Positions 1-6,134 of a stretch of 9,153 nucleotides of DNA are shown piece after piece; the first letter of the stretch is position 1, and every line of letters begins with the position of its first letter. The notes beneath the pieces were generated by a model, which saw nothing but the letters and a program-made list of their open reading frames with translations, was not told where the DNA came from and searched no databases. This DNA is from an uncultured Bacteroidales bacterium. GTDB taxonomy: Bacteria > Bacteroidota > Bacteroidia > Bacteroidales > Paludibacteraceae. Position numbers and translations under genes: made by a program. Where the stretch lies: assembly GCA_903899865.1 (NCBI GenBank), contig CAIUKZ010000166.1:1-9153 (forward strand), in the 5' to 3' direction.

Positions 1-421
1 ATAAGTGTATTTATTTGAGTTTTTTTAATCGGAAAAACCTTGTATTTTGAACTTTTTAATTCGAATTTTCGTTTAAAGAGTGACTTGAAAAAATCATTTG
101 TAAATCAATGTCTCATCAATAGTGCTGAAATAGGGGAAAGTTGCTGTTGAACTATTCTTGTTTTGTTACAATGTCTGACAAAATGTACAAGTTGTAAGAT
201 GTACCAAAAAGTACGTGAAAAATTGTTTTTTGCTCATGTTCAGAAGGATCTTTCTTCAGCTAGTTTTATTGTCCGAAATAGTACATTTTTTAACAAACCG
301 ACTTATGTTTTGCTAGTGGTTGCCACTATTCTGAGCTGTATTAGTTTGCTTTCTCCATCATTTTAATGGTAGCACATTAATAATTATTCAATTCAGCACA
401 TTGTTTTTTGGATTTATTTTC
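1..421. other. Gene-poor AT-rich stretch upstream of metK
   Basis: I see no convincing gene here. The longest + strand frame (163-366, TTG start, 67 codons) encodes a hydrophobic C-terminal stretch but has no ATG, no recognisable family and no ribosome-binding context. The stretch may be the far end of an intergenic region whose upstream gene lies outside the window. The last 20 bases hold the -33 element and spacer of the metK promoter, described separately. Confidence 0.5.
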
Positions 422-429
422 TAACTTTG
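400..429 (+). promoter_or_regulatory. Bacteroidetes-type promoter for metK
   Basis: ATTG at 400-403 (-33 element) is followed by 18 bases and then TAACTTTG at 422-429, which fits the Bacteroidetes housekeeping sigma consensus TTTG / TAnnTTTG. The expected start of transcription is about 434-437, giving a leader of about 140 nt before the metK ATG at 574. The gene downstream and the exact -7 match make this the best promoter in the window. Confidence 0.65.
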
Positions 430-432
430 CGT

Positions 433-520
433 TATCAATGTGGAGAGATTTGGACTGCTTGCAACCACAGAAAAAAATGCTAAACTGCTTCTTGCTGCTT
501 TCTGCCCTGCAAATAGTCCT
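433..520 (+). promoter_or_regulatory. Possible reduced SAM-I-like riboswitch core in the metK leader
   Basis: In order, the leader contains TTATCA (432-437), GTGGAGAGA (440-448), GCAACC (461-466) and TGCTAAA (478-484). These recall the SAM-I landmarks TATCA, GGUGGAGGGA, GCAACC and GUGCUAA. GTGG (440-443) can pair with CCAC (465-468) as a short P2-like helix, and GGACT (452-456) can pair with AGTCC (515-519). Against it, the P2 loop is much shorter than usual, no P3 hairpin is visible between GCAACC and TGCTAA, and I find no GATAA-type 3' strand to close P1. It may be a degenerate or divergent SAM sensor, or a chance resemblance. The site, just after a promoter and before a SAM synthetase gene, makes it plausible. 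Confidence 0.3.
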
Positions 521-573
521 ACCTATTACCATCTCCCATTACTTAATTATTCATTATTTAATAAAAGTTGATT

Positions 574-1854
574 ATGGGGTATTTATTTTCATCCGAGTCG
601 GTATCTGAGGGGCATCCAGATAAAGTAGCCGATCAAATTTCAGATGCCATTCTTGATAATTTTTTAGCCTTAGATGCCAACTCTAAAGTTGCTTGTGAAA
701 CACTAGTAACTACTGGTCAAGTTGTCTTGGCTGGTGAGATAAAATCATCGGCATATATAGATGTACAGTCAGTGGCACGTAGAGTTATTAACCGCATTGG
801 GTACACCAAAAGTGAGTACATGTTTGATGGCAATGCGTGTGGGATTTTCTCGGCATTGCACGAGCAGTCAAGTGATATCAACCAAGGCGTAGAGCGTGAA
901 AATCCAATGGATCAAGGCGCTGGTGACCAAGGAATGATGTTTGGATATGCCTGCAACGAGACCAAAAACTTGATGCCAATAGCACTCGACTTGTCGCATG
1001 CACTGGTAGAAGAATTGGCAGCCATTCGTCGCGAAGGCAAAGTGATGACTTATCTCCGTCCTGATGCAAAATCGCAAGTTACCATCGAATATGATGATAA
1101 CAATCAGCCAGAGAAAGTACACACCGTGGTAGTTTCAACACAGCACGATGATTTTGTACAACCTTCAAGTTCAAAAACACAAAACCAAGCTGATGACGAA
1201 ATGTTAGCAAAAATTCGTCAGGACGTAAAAGATATTTTGATTCCACGTGTGCAAGCATTGGATGTTCAGTTTGCGCAACTGTTTAAAGGCGACTACGTGT
1301 TGCACGTAAACCCTACAGGCAAATTTGTTATCGGTGGACCTCACGGAGATACCGGATTGACAGGTCGCAAGATAATTGTTGATACCTATGGCGGAAAAGG
1401 TGCTCATGGTGGTGGTGCATTCTCAGGCAAAGACCCATCAAAAGTCGACCGTTCGGCAGCTTATGCAGCTCGTCATATTGCTAAAAACATTGTAGCAGCA
1501 GGATTGGCCAATGAAGTATTGGTGCAAGTGGCTTATGCTATCGGTGTAGCCAAACCAATGAACCTGTATGTAAATACTTATGGAACAGCACAAGTGAAAT
1601 TAAGCGATGGCGAAATAGCTAAGAAAATCGAAAAGTTGTTTGATATGCGACCTAAGGCTATTGAGGAGCGATTGAAACTTCGTAATCCTATTTATGAAGA
1701 ATCTGCATCTTACGGACATGTGGGTCGTACACCTATTACTGTGACAAAAAACTTCAAAGATGGCAATGGAAAAGATGTGTCATGCACTGTGGAGTTGTTT
1801 ACATGGGAAAAAACAGACAAAGTGGCTGAGATTAAAGCCGAATTTGGGTTGTAA
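574..1854 (+). CDS. metK: S-adenosylmethionine synthetase
   Basis: MetK makes S-adenosylmethionine from methionine and ATP, releasing phosphate and pyrophosphate, in the cytoplasm. The 426-aa product carries the family landmarks: EGHPDK near residues 12-17 (His14 and Asp16 are the expected ATP and metal ligands), the GAGDQG signature at 115-120, the TGLTGRK segment near 260-266, and the second signature GGGAFSGKD at 279-287, followed by PSKVDRSAAY. The length is slightly above the roughly 385-400 aa usual for bacteria, which is common in Bacteroidetes. I chose ATG 574 (MGYLFSSESVSEG) rather than the in-frame TTG at 568 because family members start just before LFTSESVSEGHPD. There is no Shine-Dalgarno, only an A-rich upstream stretch. 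The gene is monocistronic, between a promoter at 400-429 and a terminator at 1877-1914. A SAM-responsive leader is possible. Confidence 0.98.
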   Translation: MGYLFSSESVSEGHPDKVADQISDAILDNFLALDANSKVACETLVTTGQVVLAGEIKSSAYIDVQSVARRVINRIGYTKSEYMFDGNACGIFSALHEQSSDINQGVERENPMDQGAGDQGMMFGYACNETKNLMPIALDLSHALVEELAAIRREGKVMTYLRPDAKSQVTIEYDDNNQPEKVHTVVVSTQHDDFVQPSSSKTQNQADDEMLAKIRQDVKDILIPRVQALDVQFAQLFKGDYVLHVNPTGKFVIGGPHGDTGLTGRKIIVDTYGGKGAHGGGAFSGKDPSKVDRSAAYAARHIAKNIVAAGLANEVLVQVAYAIGVAKPMNLYVNTYGTAQVKLSDGEIAKKIEKLFDMRPKAIEERLKLRNPIYEESASYGHVGRTPITVTKNFKDGNGKDVSCTVELFTWEKTDKVAEIKAEFGL

Positions 1855-1876
1855 TCACTGAGTTTTATACTTGTTG

Positions 1877-1914
1877 AACGGTCAAACTGAATTTCAGTTT
1901 GACCGTTATTTTTT
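1877..1914 (+). terminator. Intrinsic terminator of metK
   Basis: A perfect 14-bp stem (1877-1890 with 1894-1907) closes a 3-nt ATT loop and is followed by A and six T residues (1909-1914). It lies 22 bases after the metK stop. The other strand has no T-tract, so it acts on the + strand. Confidence 0.9.
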
Positions 1915-1916
1915 AG

Positions 1917-1993
1917 TTTTACTAGATGAGTTTAGGGTATTTAAACGCTCACTAGCGTGATTCGCTATATCAAAGTTGCACGGAAAGATCTTG
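1917..1993 (+). repeat. Direct repeat head, copy 1 (of 2)
   Basis: Bases 1917-1978 are identical to 2964-3025 (62/62). The match continues with three mismatches to 1993/3040. Inside the head, AGCG (1954-1957) can pair either with CGCT on its left (1946-1949) or with CGCT on its right (1963-1966), giving two mutually exclusive 4-bp hairpins. This copy begins directly at the end of the metK terminator. No coding function is apparent. It looks like the start of a dispersed intergenic element that also includes the hairpin at 2085-2118. Confidence 0.9.
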
Positions 1994-2295
1994 TTCAGCC
2001 GAACGTAGCGAAGTTTAGCGCGGTTTGTTCAGCGAAGTTTCCAAACTTCGTCGTGCAAGAAGCTGGCCTCTAGCAGGCATATTTCAGCAGAAGGCACGAG
2101 AAATCGTGTCTTTTGCTGTTTGAAAAAAAGTATATTTGCTTTGAATATTAAAAGCTGGAGTTTTTCCGCCAGTGCGCGGACATGTATTTTAGCTGCGATG
2201 TAGGCTCGAGCCATACGCCGAACATCTAGACAGTACACGTTACGGGGGACTAGGATACAATCCATATATAAGCTATTAAATCAAACAGTTAGCAC
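1994..2295. other. Non-coding body of repeat element copy 1
   Basis: This stretch of about 300 bases has no credible gene. It has higher GC than its flanks and contains the palindrome CGAAGTTT-CC-AAACTTCG (2033-2050), repeated AGCGAAGTTT words, and the hairpin at 2085-2118. The tail after the hairpin (2119-2144) aligns with the tail of copy 2 (around 3097-3119) through a shared TATTTGCTT-GAAT stretch. About 80 bases between head and hairpin are absent from copy 2. A minus-strand frame across 2029-2265 is open but follows the repeat structure and matches nothing I know. Confidence 0.55.
2085..2118 (+). ncRNA. Hairpin of repeat element copy 1 (candidate structured RNA)
   Basis: A 15-bp stem (2085-2099 with 2104-2118) closes a GAAA tetraloop (2100-2103). 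Two of the pairs are G-U wobbles when read as + strand RNA; on the opposite strand they would be A-C mismatches, so the structure favours a + strand transcript. The equivalent hairpin in copy 2 differs at four bases, all of which keep pairing. There is no T-tract after it, so it is not a standard terminator. Its function is unknown. Confidence 0.55.
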
Positions 2296-2976
2296 ATGAA
2301 AAAACTATATTTAAGTATCATCCTATTAGTTGTCTCTGTAAATTTTTCTGCTCAATATCGAATAAATATCAATTGTAAAATTGACAGGACAGTTTTCTTG
2401 ACATTTTATGGCAATAAAAAATATGCGATTTCAGACTATAAAGACTTTACTGGAGATGGTGATATAGTAGTTACGGACACCTATATATTTTCTTGTGGAA
2501 GTTACTCAGAACATCAAGACACATTGATTTTAAGAGATAATTTCATGGGTTATAGCATGAAATTGCTGAAAACAGGCAATAAATTAAAAACTATAAAAGG
2601 AATGAAGTGGATGTATGACGAACAATTTGAAAGATTTGAAATTAAAATTGCAGGTTTATCTGACGAAGAAGATAAGCTAATCAAGGCATATAAATCATTT
2701 AATTCTAATACGCCATTTTTTTCTAGCAAGTACAATAAGTTATATTTGGGATGCTACTACAGTAAGTATTACTACGATAGGTTGATTTTTGCAAGCCCTA
2801 ATAAATACGCTCTATTGATTGGAGAGTTAGAAATGACTAGTGGAACTTTTAAATATACAGGAAAACAAATTATTTTCTCAGATAAAAATCTTGGCTTGGT
2901 TTTTCGAGGACGAGTGGGAGAAAAAGGAGTTGAATTAAACTTGCCACAATTTCAAAATGAGATTTTTACTAGATGA
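2296..2976 (+). CDS. Secreted protein of unknown function (226 aa)
   Basis: I do not recognise the family. Residues 1-20 are a clear Sec signal peptide: MKK, a hydrophobic core LYLSIILLVVSV, and a cleavage site near NFSAQ. The mature part is rich in Lys, Tyr and Phe, with predicted beta strands. Two segments look alike: 68-95 (GSY, then DTLILRD, then GYSMKL) and 183-208 (GTF, then KQIIFSD, then GLVFRGRV). Both fit a G-x-Y/F ... L/I-x-L/F-x-D pattern seen in small beta-barrel or lipocalin-like envelope proteins, so an internal duplication is possible. The ATG at 2296 starts the signal peptide. No promoter was found. The gene is bracketed by two copies of a repeat element, and its last three codons (FTR) and stop lie inside copy 2. 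It is more AT-rich than its neighbours, which would fit an acquired or shuffled gene. Confidence 0.75.
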   Translation: MKKLYLSIILLVVSVNFSAQYRININCKIDRTVFLTFYGNKKYAISDYKDFTGDGDIVVTDTYIFSCGSYSEHQDTLILRDNFMGYSMKLLKTGNKLKTIKGMKWMYDEQFERFEIKIAGLSDEEDKLIKAYKSFNSNTPFFSSKYNKLYLGCYYSKYYYDRLIFASPNKYALLIGELEMTSGTFKYTGKQIIFSDKNLGLVFRGRVGEKGVELNLPQFQNEIFTR

Positions 2977-3040
2977 GTTTAGGGTATTTAAACGCTCACT
3001 AGCGTGATTCGCTATATCAAAGTTGGAAGGAAAGATCCTG
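2964..3040 (+). repeat. Direct repeat head, copy 2 (of 2)
   Basis: This is the second copy of the 77-bp head at 1917-1993, with 62 identical bases followed by a short diverged part. The distance between copies is 1047 bp. It overlaps the 3' end of the 226-aa gene and provides its stop codon (2974-2976). The hairpin at 3050-3096 follows after only 9 bases, against 91 in copy 1. Confidence 0.9.
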
Positions 3041-3049
3041 ACTTACGAA

Positions 3050-3096
3050 TACTAACATCAAAAGACACGAGATTTTCGTGTCTTTTGATGTTAGTA
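3050..3096 (+). ncRNA. Long perfect hairpin of repeat element copy 2 (candidate structured RNA)
   Basis: A perfect 21-bp stem (3050-3070 with 3076-3096) closes a GATTT loop. The inner 15 bp correspond to the hairpin of copy 1 at 2085-2118. Here the two G-U pairs of copy 1 are A-U, and one G-C pair is T-A. Neither strand has a proper T-tract next to it, so an ordinary terminator is unlikely. The tail that follows (3097-3119) also resembles copy 1. Confidence 0.6.
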
Positions 3097-3229
3097 AAAA
3101 GAGTCTATTTGCTTCGAATTCTTGTAACTTTTGTTTGGAATTGAGGAATTCATTTTGCAAAGCAAAGCCTTGCTTTTAACACGGCGTAGCGAGGACGGTC
3201 AAGTAGGAACAGGGATACAAAGTTTAAGT

Positions 3230-3937
3230 TTATTGACACTCCTTCTTCAACGCAGTCAAAGCATCATTATCACCAAGAATACTAGCTTTGCTCAAATCCT
3301 CACATCCCTCATTTTTGCGCCCTAGTGTTATGCGAGCATTGCCACGGTAATGATAAGCACAGGCCAATTTGGGGTTGAGTTTAATGGCTATGTTGTAGTC
3401 TGAGATAGCACCTTCTGGGTCTTTATTACTTACTTTGGCAAGCCCTCGGTTGGCATAAGAAACTGCAGACAAGGAATCAAACTCAATGGCGGTGTTGAAA
3501 TCCATCAAAGCTCCTTGCGTGTCATTTATTTTTAATTTCGCAAGTCCTCGATTGTTAAGTGACACAAGGTTGGTTGGATTGTTTTCAAGTTCGGCGGTAT
3601 ATTCCTCAATTTGCCCTTTGAAATCATTCATCTTGTTACTCGTAACTGTCTTATGATAAATAGCAGGTGCATTGAGTGGGTCTATCTCCAGCACTCGATC
3701 GAAATCTTTGATTGCGGCTACATAATCCTTCATCAGGTGCTTTGCAACCCCACGATTGTAAATGGCCTCGCGGTAGTTTTGATCAAATTCTATGGCCATG
3801 TTGAAATCTGTGATGGCTTCTTTATAGCTTTGATTACGAACTTTGGACATGCCCCGATTGAAATAATCTTTGGAGCTTTGAGAGTAAGTGTGAAGTGTAC
3901 ATGAAATGAGACATGCCAAGACTAATCTAATTTTCAT
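3230..3937 (-). CDS. Secreted tetratricopeptide repeat protein
   Basis: The 235-aa product has an N-terminal signal peptide (MKIRLVLACLIS, then Cys13). LISC fits a lipobox, so it may be a lipoprotein, although cleavage near residue 20 by signal peptidase I is also possible. From residue 21 to the end it is built of six 34-residue TPR units, starting at about 21, 55, 89, 123, 157 and 191. Each shows the pattern Y/N-RG-A/K...A-DF/Y...AIE-P. TPR arrays bind other proteins, and no enzyme domain is present, so the role is likely a scaffold in the periplasm or at the outer membrane. The partner is unknown. ATG 3937 starts the signal peptide. The gene shares orientation with ssb, with 94 bases between them. 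Confidence 0.9.
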   Translation of the reverse strand: MKIRLVLACLISCTLHTYSQSSKDYFNRGMSKVRNQSYKEAITDFNMAIEFDQNYREAIYNRGVAKHLMKDYVAAIKDFDRVLEIDPLNAPAIYHKTVTSNKMNDFKGQIEEYTAELENNPTNLVSLNNRGLAKLKINDTQGALMDFNTAIEFDSLSAVSYANRGLAKVSNKDPEGAISDYNIAIKLNPKLACAYHYRGNARITLGRKNEGCEDLSKASILGDNDALTALKKECQ

Positions 3938-3972
3938 AACGGGGTGCGATTTAAGGAGTTAATACTACAATC

Positions 3973-4002
3973 AGCCCACCAAAAGAAATCTAATGATGGG
4001 CT
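3973..4002 (-). terminator. Weak terminator-like hairpin after ssb
   Basis: AGCCCACC (3973-3980) pairs with GATGGGCT (3995-4002), giving 8 bp with one G-U, 30 bases past the ssb stop in the minus direction. The sequence after it on the minus strand is only mildly T-rich, so termination may be weak and read-through into the TPR gene is possible. Confidence 0.3.
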
Positions 4003-4031
4003 AAGACAAATGTCAAACTGAAACAGCTCGT

Positions 4032-4469
4032 TTAAAACGGCAGATCATCCTCGGTGTGAGGGGGTGACTGCACAGTGTCAGTGGGCATGGCAGCAGCACT
4101 TGAAGCTACAGTGGGGCTAAGCGGTTCGGTGTGTTCGGGGCGTTTGCCAAGTAGATTGATGGTTTCTGCATAGATTTCGGTGGTGTAGCGTTTCACACCA
4201 TCTTTTTCCCAAGAGCGAGTTTGGATTTTACCTTCTATATATAATTGAGAACCTTTGCGGATGTATTTTTCGGATATCTCTGCCAATCCTCTCCATGCTA
4301 CGATGTTATGCCATTCGGTTCGTTCTGGAATTTCAGTGCCGTTTTGGAGTTTTCGACCTCGCTCAGTAGTGGCTAAGGTAAAATTGGCTACAGCTACATC
4401 TTTGTCTAAATAACGTACTTCTGGATTTTTGCCCACATGTCCCACCAAAATAACTTTGTTTACTGACAT
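4032..4469 (-). CDS. ssb: Single-stranded DNA-binding protein
   Basis: SSB coats single-stranded DNA during replication, repair and recombination, and recruits partners through its C-terminal tip. The 145-aa protein has an N-terminal OB fold (about residues 1-108), with the family opening MSVNKVILVGHVGKNPEVRY, the ERTEWHNIVAW segment (50-59) and the GKIQTRSW strand (80-87). A flexible linker rich in Pro, Thr and Ala (110-139) leads to the canonical acidic tip DDLPF (141-145). The length is normal for a replicative SSB. ATG 4469 matches the family start. The gene is divergent from yaaA, with a 143-bp AT-rich gap containing the promoters. The replicative role is inferred from the intact tip. 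Confidence 0.96.
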   Translation of the reverse strand: MSVNKVILVGHVGKNPEVRYLDKDVAVANFTLATTERGRKLQNGTEIPERTEWHNIVAWRGLAEISEKYIRKGSQLYIEGKIQTRSWEKDGVKRYTTEIYAETINLLGKRPEHTEPLSPTVASSAAAMPTDTVQSPPHTEDDLPF

Positions 4470-4612
4470 AATTTGTTTACTTTTAAATTTGTTGTTAGGT
4501 TGATTTTTGAGTCGTAAATATAGATGTTTTTTTACTCTTTCGACTCTTTTTTAAAAGAATTTTTAACATTCTTTTAAGTCTATTGTTGTTAAATATAAAA
4601 CGAAGATCTGTT
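4470..4612. promoter_or_regulatory. Divergent intergenic region between ssb and yaaA
   Basis: This AT-rich region must carry the start signals of both divergent genes. The best -7-like sequences are TATATTTA on the minus strand (4516-4523, read leftwards to ssb) and TATTGTTG on the plus strand (4581-4588, towards yaaA). Each departs from TAnnTTTG by one base, and neither has a good -33 partner at 19 bases, so I do not assign exact promoters. Confidence 0.4.
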
Positions 4613-5383
4613 ATGATTTGCTTATTATCGCCTGCCAAAATTCAGAATTTTTCTGATACCACATCTGTAAACAAACACACTATACCGCAACATCTTGAAC
4701 CGGCAAGCTATTTGATGGATCTGATTAGGCAACTGTCTATTTCTGAAATGGCGGATATATTGAAAGTCAATGCGAATATAGCTCAACTCAACGTAGATAG
4801 ACACTTTAGCTGGCAACTTCCATTCACCGTCCAAAATTCGAAACAAGCTGTATTTGTATTCAATGGAGAAGTGTATCACGGGCTCAACCCCAACACCTTA
4901 TCCACCAAGCAAATCGATTATCTTCAATCGCATTTGAGAATATTGAGCGGGCTATATGGTGTGCTGCGCCCACTAGATCTGATTCAGGCGTATCGGTTGG
5001 ATGTGGGCGATAAAATTCAGCTTGAAGGCGTGAAAAATTTATATAACTTTTGGGGTTCAAAAATTACCGCCTCCATCAATCAAGCTTTTGAGGAAACAAA
5101 GCATGCCGAGCGGGTGTTGCTCAATCTGTCATCGGGCGAATATATGAAGTGCATCCAACGGTCTATGCTACATGCGAAGGTGATGGACTTCGAGTTTTTA
5201 CAAAGTGTGGACGAAGGCTACAAACCGATAGTGGTGTATATAAAAAAAGCCAGAGGAATGATGGTGCGCTATGTGGTGGAAAACAAAATAGAACACGTGG
5301 AAGATCTAAAAGGGTTCAACTCCGAAGGCTATTGGTACAACCATCAACTCTCTACCCCCACAAAAATGGTGTTTACCCGATAA
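4613..5383 (+). CDS. yaaA: YaaA family (DUF328) peroxide-stress protein
   Basis: In E. coli, YaaA limits free intracellular iron during hydrogen peroxide stress and so reduces Fenton damage to DNA and proteins; members of the fold bind DNA. The 256-aa product matches the family along its length: MICLLSPAK at the N-terminus, FNGEVYHGL (83-91), HLRILSGLYGVLRPLD (107-122), YRLDVG (127-132), LYNFWG (143-148), NLSSGEYMK (171-179), MMVRYVVEN (216-224) and FNSEGYWY (235-242). ATG 4613 is chosen because the family begins at M-(I/L)-LLSPAK. A TTG at 4583 would add ten unrelated residues. No SD is visible. The gene stands alone on the + strand, facing the 109-aa gene. The exact biochemical activity of the family is still unsettled. 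Confidence 0.93.
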   Translation: MICLLSPAKIQNFSDTTSVNKHTIPQHLEPASYLMDLIRQLSISEMADILKVNANIAQLNVDRHFSWQLPFTVQNSKQAVFVFNGEVYHGLNPNTLSTKQIDYLQSHLRILSGLYGVLRPLDLIQAYRLDVGDKIQLEGVKNLYNFWGSKITASINQAFEETKHAERVLLNLSSGEYMKCIQRSMLHAKVMDFEFLQSVDEGYKPIVVYIKKARGMMVRYVVENKIEHVEDLKGFNSEGYWYNHQLSTPTKMVFTR

Positions 5384-5477
5384 GTGTGGAGGGGAAAAAC
5401 ACGTAGTTGTGTTTGAAAATATGCAATCAGCATTCCAAAACCACTTGCTTCCGAATTTATTCAAAGTGTGCCAATAC

Positions 5478-5515
5478 AAAAAGCCCTAACAGTTTTTCGA
5501 TAAGCTGTTAGGGCT
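5478..5515 (-). terminator. Intrinsic terminator of the 109-aa gene
   Basis: A perfect 11-bp stem, AGCCCTAACAG (5482-5492) with CTGTTAGGGCT (5505-5515), closes a 12-nt loop. On the minus strand it is followed by TTTTTGTATT. On the plus strand there is no T-tract, so it serves the minus-strand gene ending at 5533. It might still limit read-through from yaaA. Confidence 0.75.
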
Positions 5516-5532
5516 CAATATGGGCTGAAAAT

Positions 5533-5862
5533 TTAATTCGGAAAAAACTTGATGTCAATCTCTTCGCTACCTTCCTTTTGATTCATCACGAATTTTCCTT
5601 TGTAGCTGATATTGGAGCTGTTGAGCGTTGCTGTTTTGGCAAGGGAGTTAAAGATGGCTACCTTGTTTTGTTCAATACAATCTTGGTTGAACCAGCAAGC
5701 CAGTTCTGTGCCCTCTTTGTCCAGAAACTGAAGGATAAAAAGTCCATGTTCAGAAAACACTAGGTCGTCATAGGCATAAGCGATGTCTATGTCACATGCA
5801 TCTTTGATGATAAACCTAACTTTTTCTAGCGCGTATAATTCATTGGTCGATTCGGCATTCAT
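5533..5862 (-). CDS. Unrecognised small protein (109 aa)
   Basis: I do not recognise this protein. It has no signal peptide or membrane segment and looks cytoplasmic and mixed alpha/beta. A helical N-terminus (about residues 5-22) is followed by strands around LFILQFLDKEGTELACWF (41-58) and a helix around 62-78. Cysteines occur at 23, 56 and 62, with no CxxC motif. The tail has alternating strand-like residues (EIDIKFF). I chose ATG 5862 (MNAESTNELY). An upstream start at 5919 would add 19 residues reading through a repeat-like leader. A terminator follows at 5478-5515 and a candidate promoter lies at 5919-5949, so it is probably a single-gene unit. It is real on the evidence of its length, codon pattern and flanking signals. 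Confidence 0.7.
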   Translation of the reverse strand: MNAESTNELYALEKVRFIIKDACDIDIAYAYDDLVFSEHGLFILQFLDKEGTELACWFNQDCIEQNKVAIFNSLAKTATLNSSNISYKGKFVMNQKEGSEEIDIKFFPN

Positions 5863-5907
5863 GGTTGTGGAATTTAAATAAGTAATTGAAAAATGAAGAT
5901 TTTTTGA

Positions 5908-5931
5908 ACACAAAGACACAAAGTCACGAAG
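5908..5931 (+). repeat. Lead-in units of the mini-hairpin array
   Basis: Three 8-nt units (ACACAAAG, ACACAAAG, TCACGAAG) share the AC-AAA-G / AC-GAA-G core with the longer units that follow at 5937. The CACAAAG/CACGAAG wording is a familiar kind of short repeat in Bacteroidetes intergenic DNA. Confidence 0.6.
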
Positions 5932-5949
5932 CCGCTATCGCAAAGCAAA
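5919..5949 (-). promoter_or_regulatory. Candidate promoter for the 109-aa gene, inside the repeat array
   Basis: On the minus strand, TTTG (5949-5946) is followed by exactly 19 bases and then TGACTTTG (5926-5919), which is one base from TAnnTTTG. Transcription would start near 5912, about 50 bases before ATG 5862. The -33 element lies in array unit 1 and the -7 element in the array lead-in. The array is rich in TTTG on this strand, so a chance match is possible. Confidence 0.3.
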
Positions 5950-6115
5950 TATCACAAAGTAAATATCGCCGAAGGCAAAAATCGCAAAGATATTATCGCC
6001 GAAGGCAAAATATCGCGAAGCTAATATCGCCGAAGGCAAATATCGCCGAAGGCAAATATCGTGCAGCAAATATCGCCGAAGGCTAATATCACGAAGTAAA
6101 TATCGCAAAGCTAAT
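5937..6115 (+). repeat. Array of 12 mini-hairpin repeat units (14-17 nt)
   Basis: The array runs without interruption. Units start at 5937, 5951, 5965, 5981, 5995, 6012, 6026, 6042, 6058, 6072, 6088 and 6102. Two classes alternate irregularly: a long form, ATCGCCGAAGGCAAAT (units 3, 5, 7, 8, 10), and a short 14-nt form such as ATCGCGAAGCTAAT (the rest). Each has a constant ATC, a self-complementary core around a GAA, AAA or GCA triplet, and a WAAT linker. Core stems are GCC/GGC in all five long units, GC/GC in units 1, 6 and 12, AC/GT in units 2 and 11, and GT/GC in unit 9. Only unit 4 breaks the stem. It lies after the ndk stop and upstream of the 109-aa gene, both on the minus strand. Unit length is not a multiple of three, so it is not a coding repeat. 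Confidence 0.9.
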
Positions 6116-6134
6116 AAAACCTAGTGGAGTAGGC

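Noticed and set aside
163..366. Short + strand reading frame with a hydrophobic end
   Set aside because: It starts at TTG in an AT-rich leader, has no known family and no start context, and may be chance.
2029..2265. Minus-strand frame in the body of repeat copy 1
   Set aside because: It lies wholly in palindromic repeat DNA, is not preserved in copy 2 and matches no known family.
1917..3096. Repeats and hairpins as integron attC sites around a gene cassette
   Set aside because: The hairpins lack the RYYYAAC/GTTRRRY core pairs and the bulged attC layout, and no integrase is present. The cassette-like arrangement is kept only as an inference.
3159..3176. 7-bp hairpin as terminator of the TPR gene
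   Set aside because: The stem is short and no T-tract follows on the minus strand.
4583..4612. Upstream TTG start for yaaA
   Set aside because: It would add ten residues before the conserved M-x-x-LLSPAK start of the family.
5397..5414. AAACAC/GTGTTT hairpin as yaaA terminator
   Set aside because: It is a six-bp AT-rich stem followed by GAAAATAT, with no T-tract.
5886..6086. Reading frame encoding repeated basic peptide across the array
   Set aside because: It has no ATG context, and repeat units of 14, 16 and 17 nt shift frame constantly, so the DNA rather than the peptide is what repeats.
5937..6115. Repeat array as a CRISPR locus
   Set aside because: Units are 14-17 nt, degenerate and directly abutting, with no unique spacers of constant length and no cas genes nearby.
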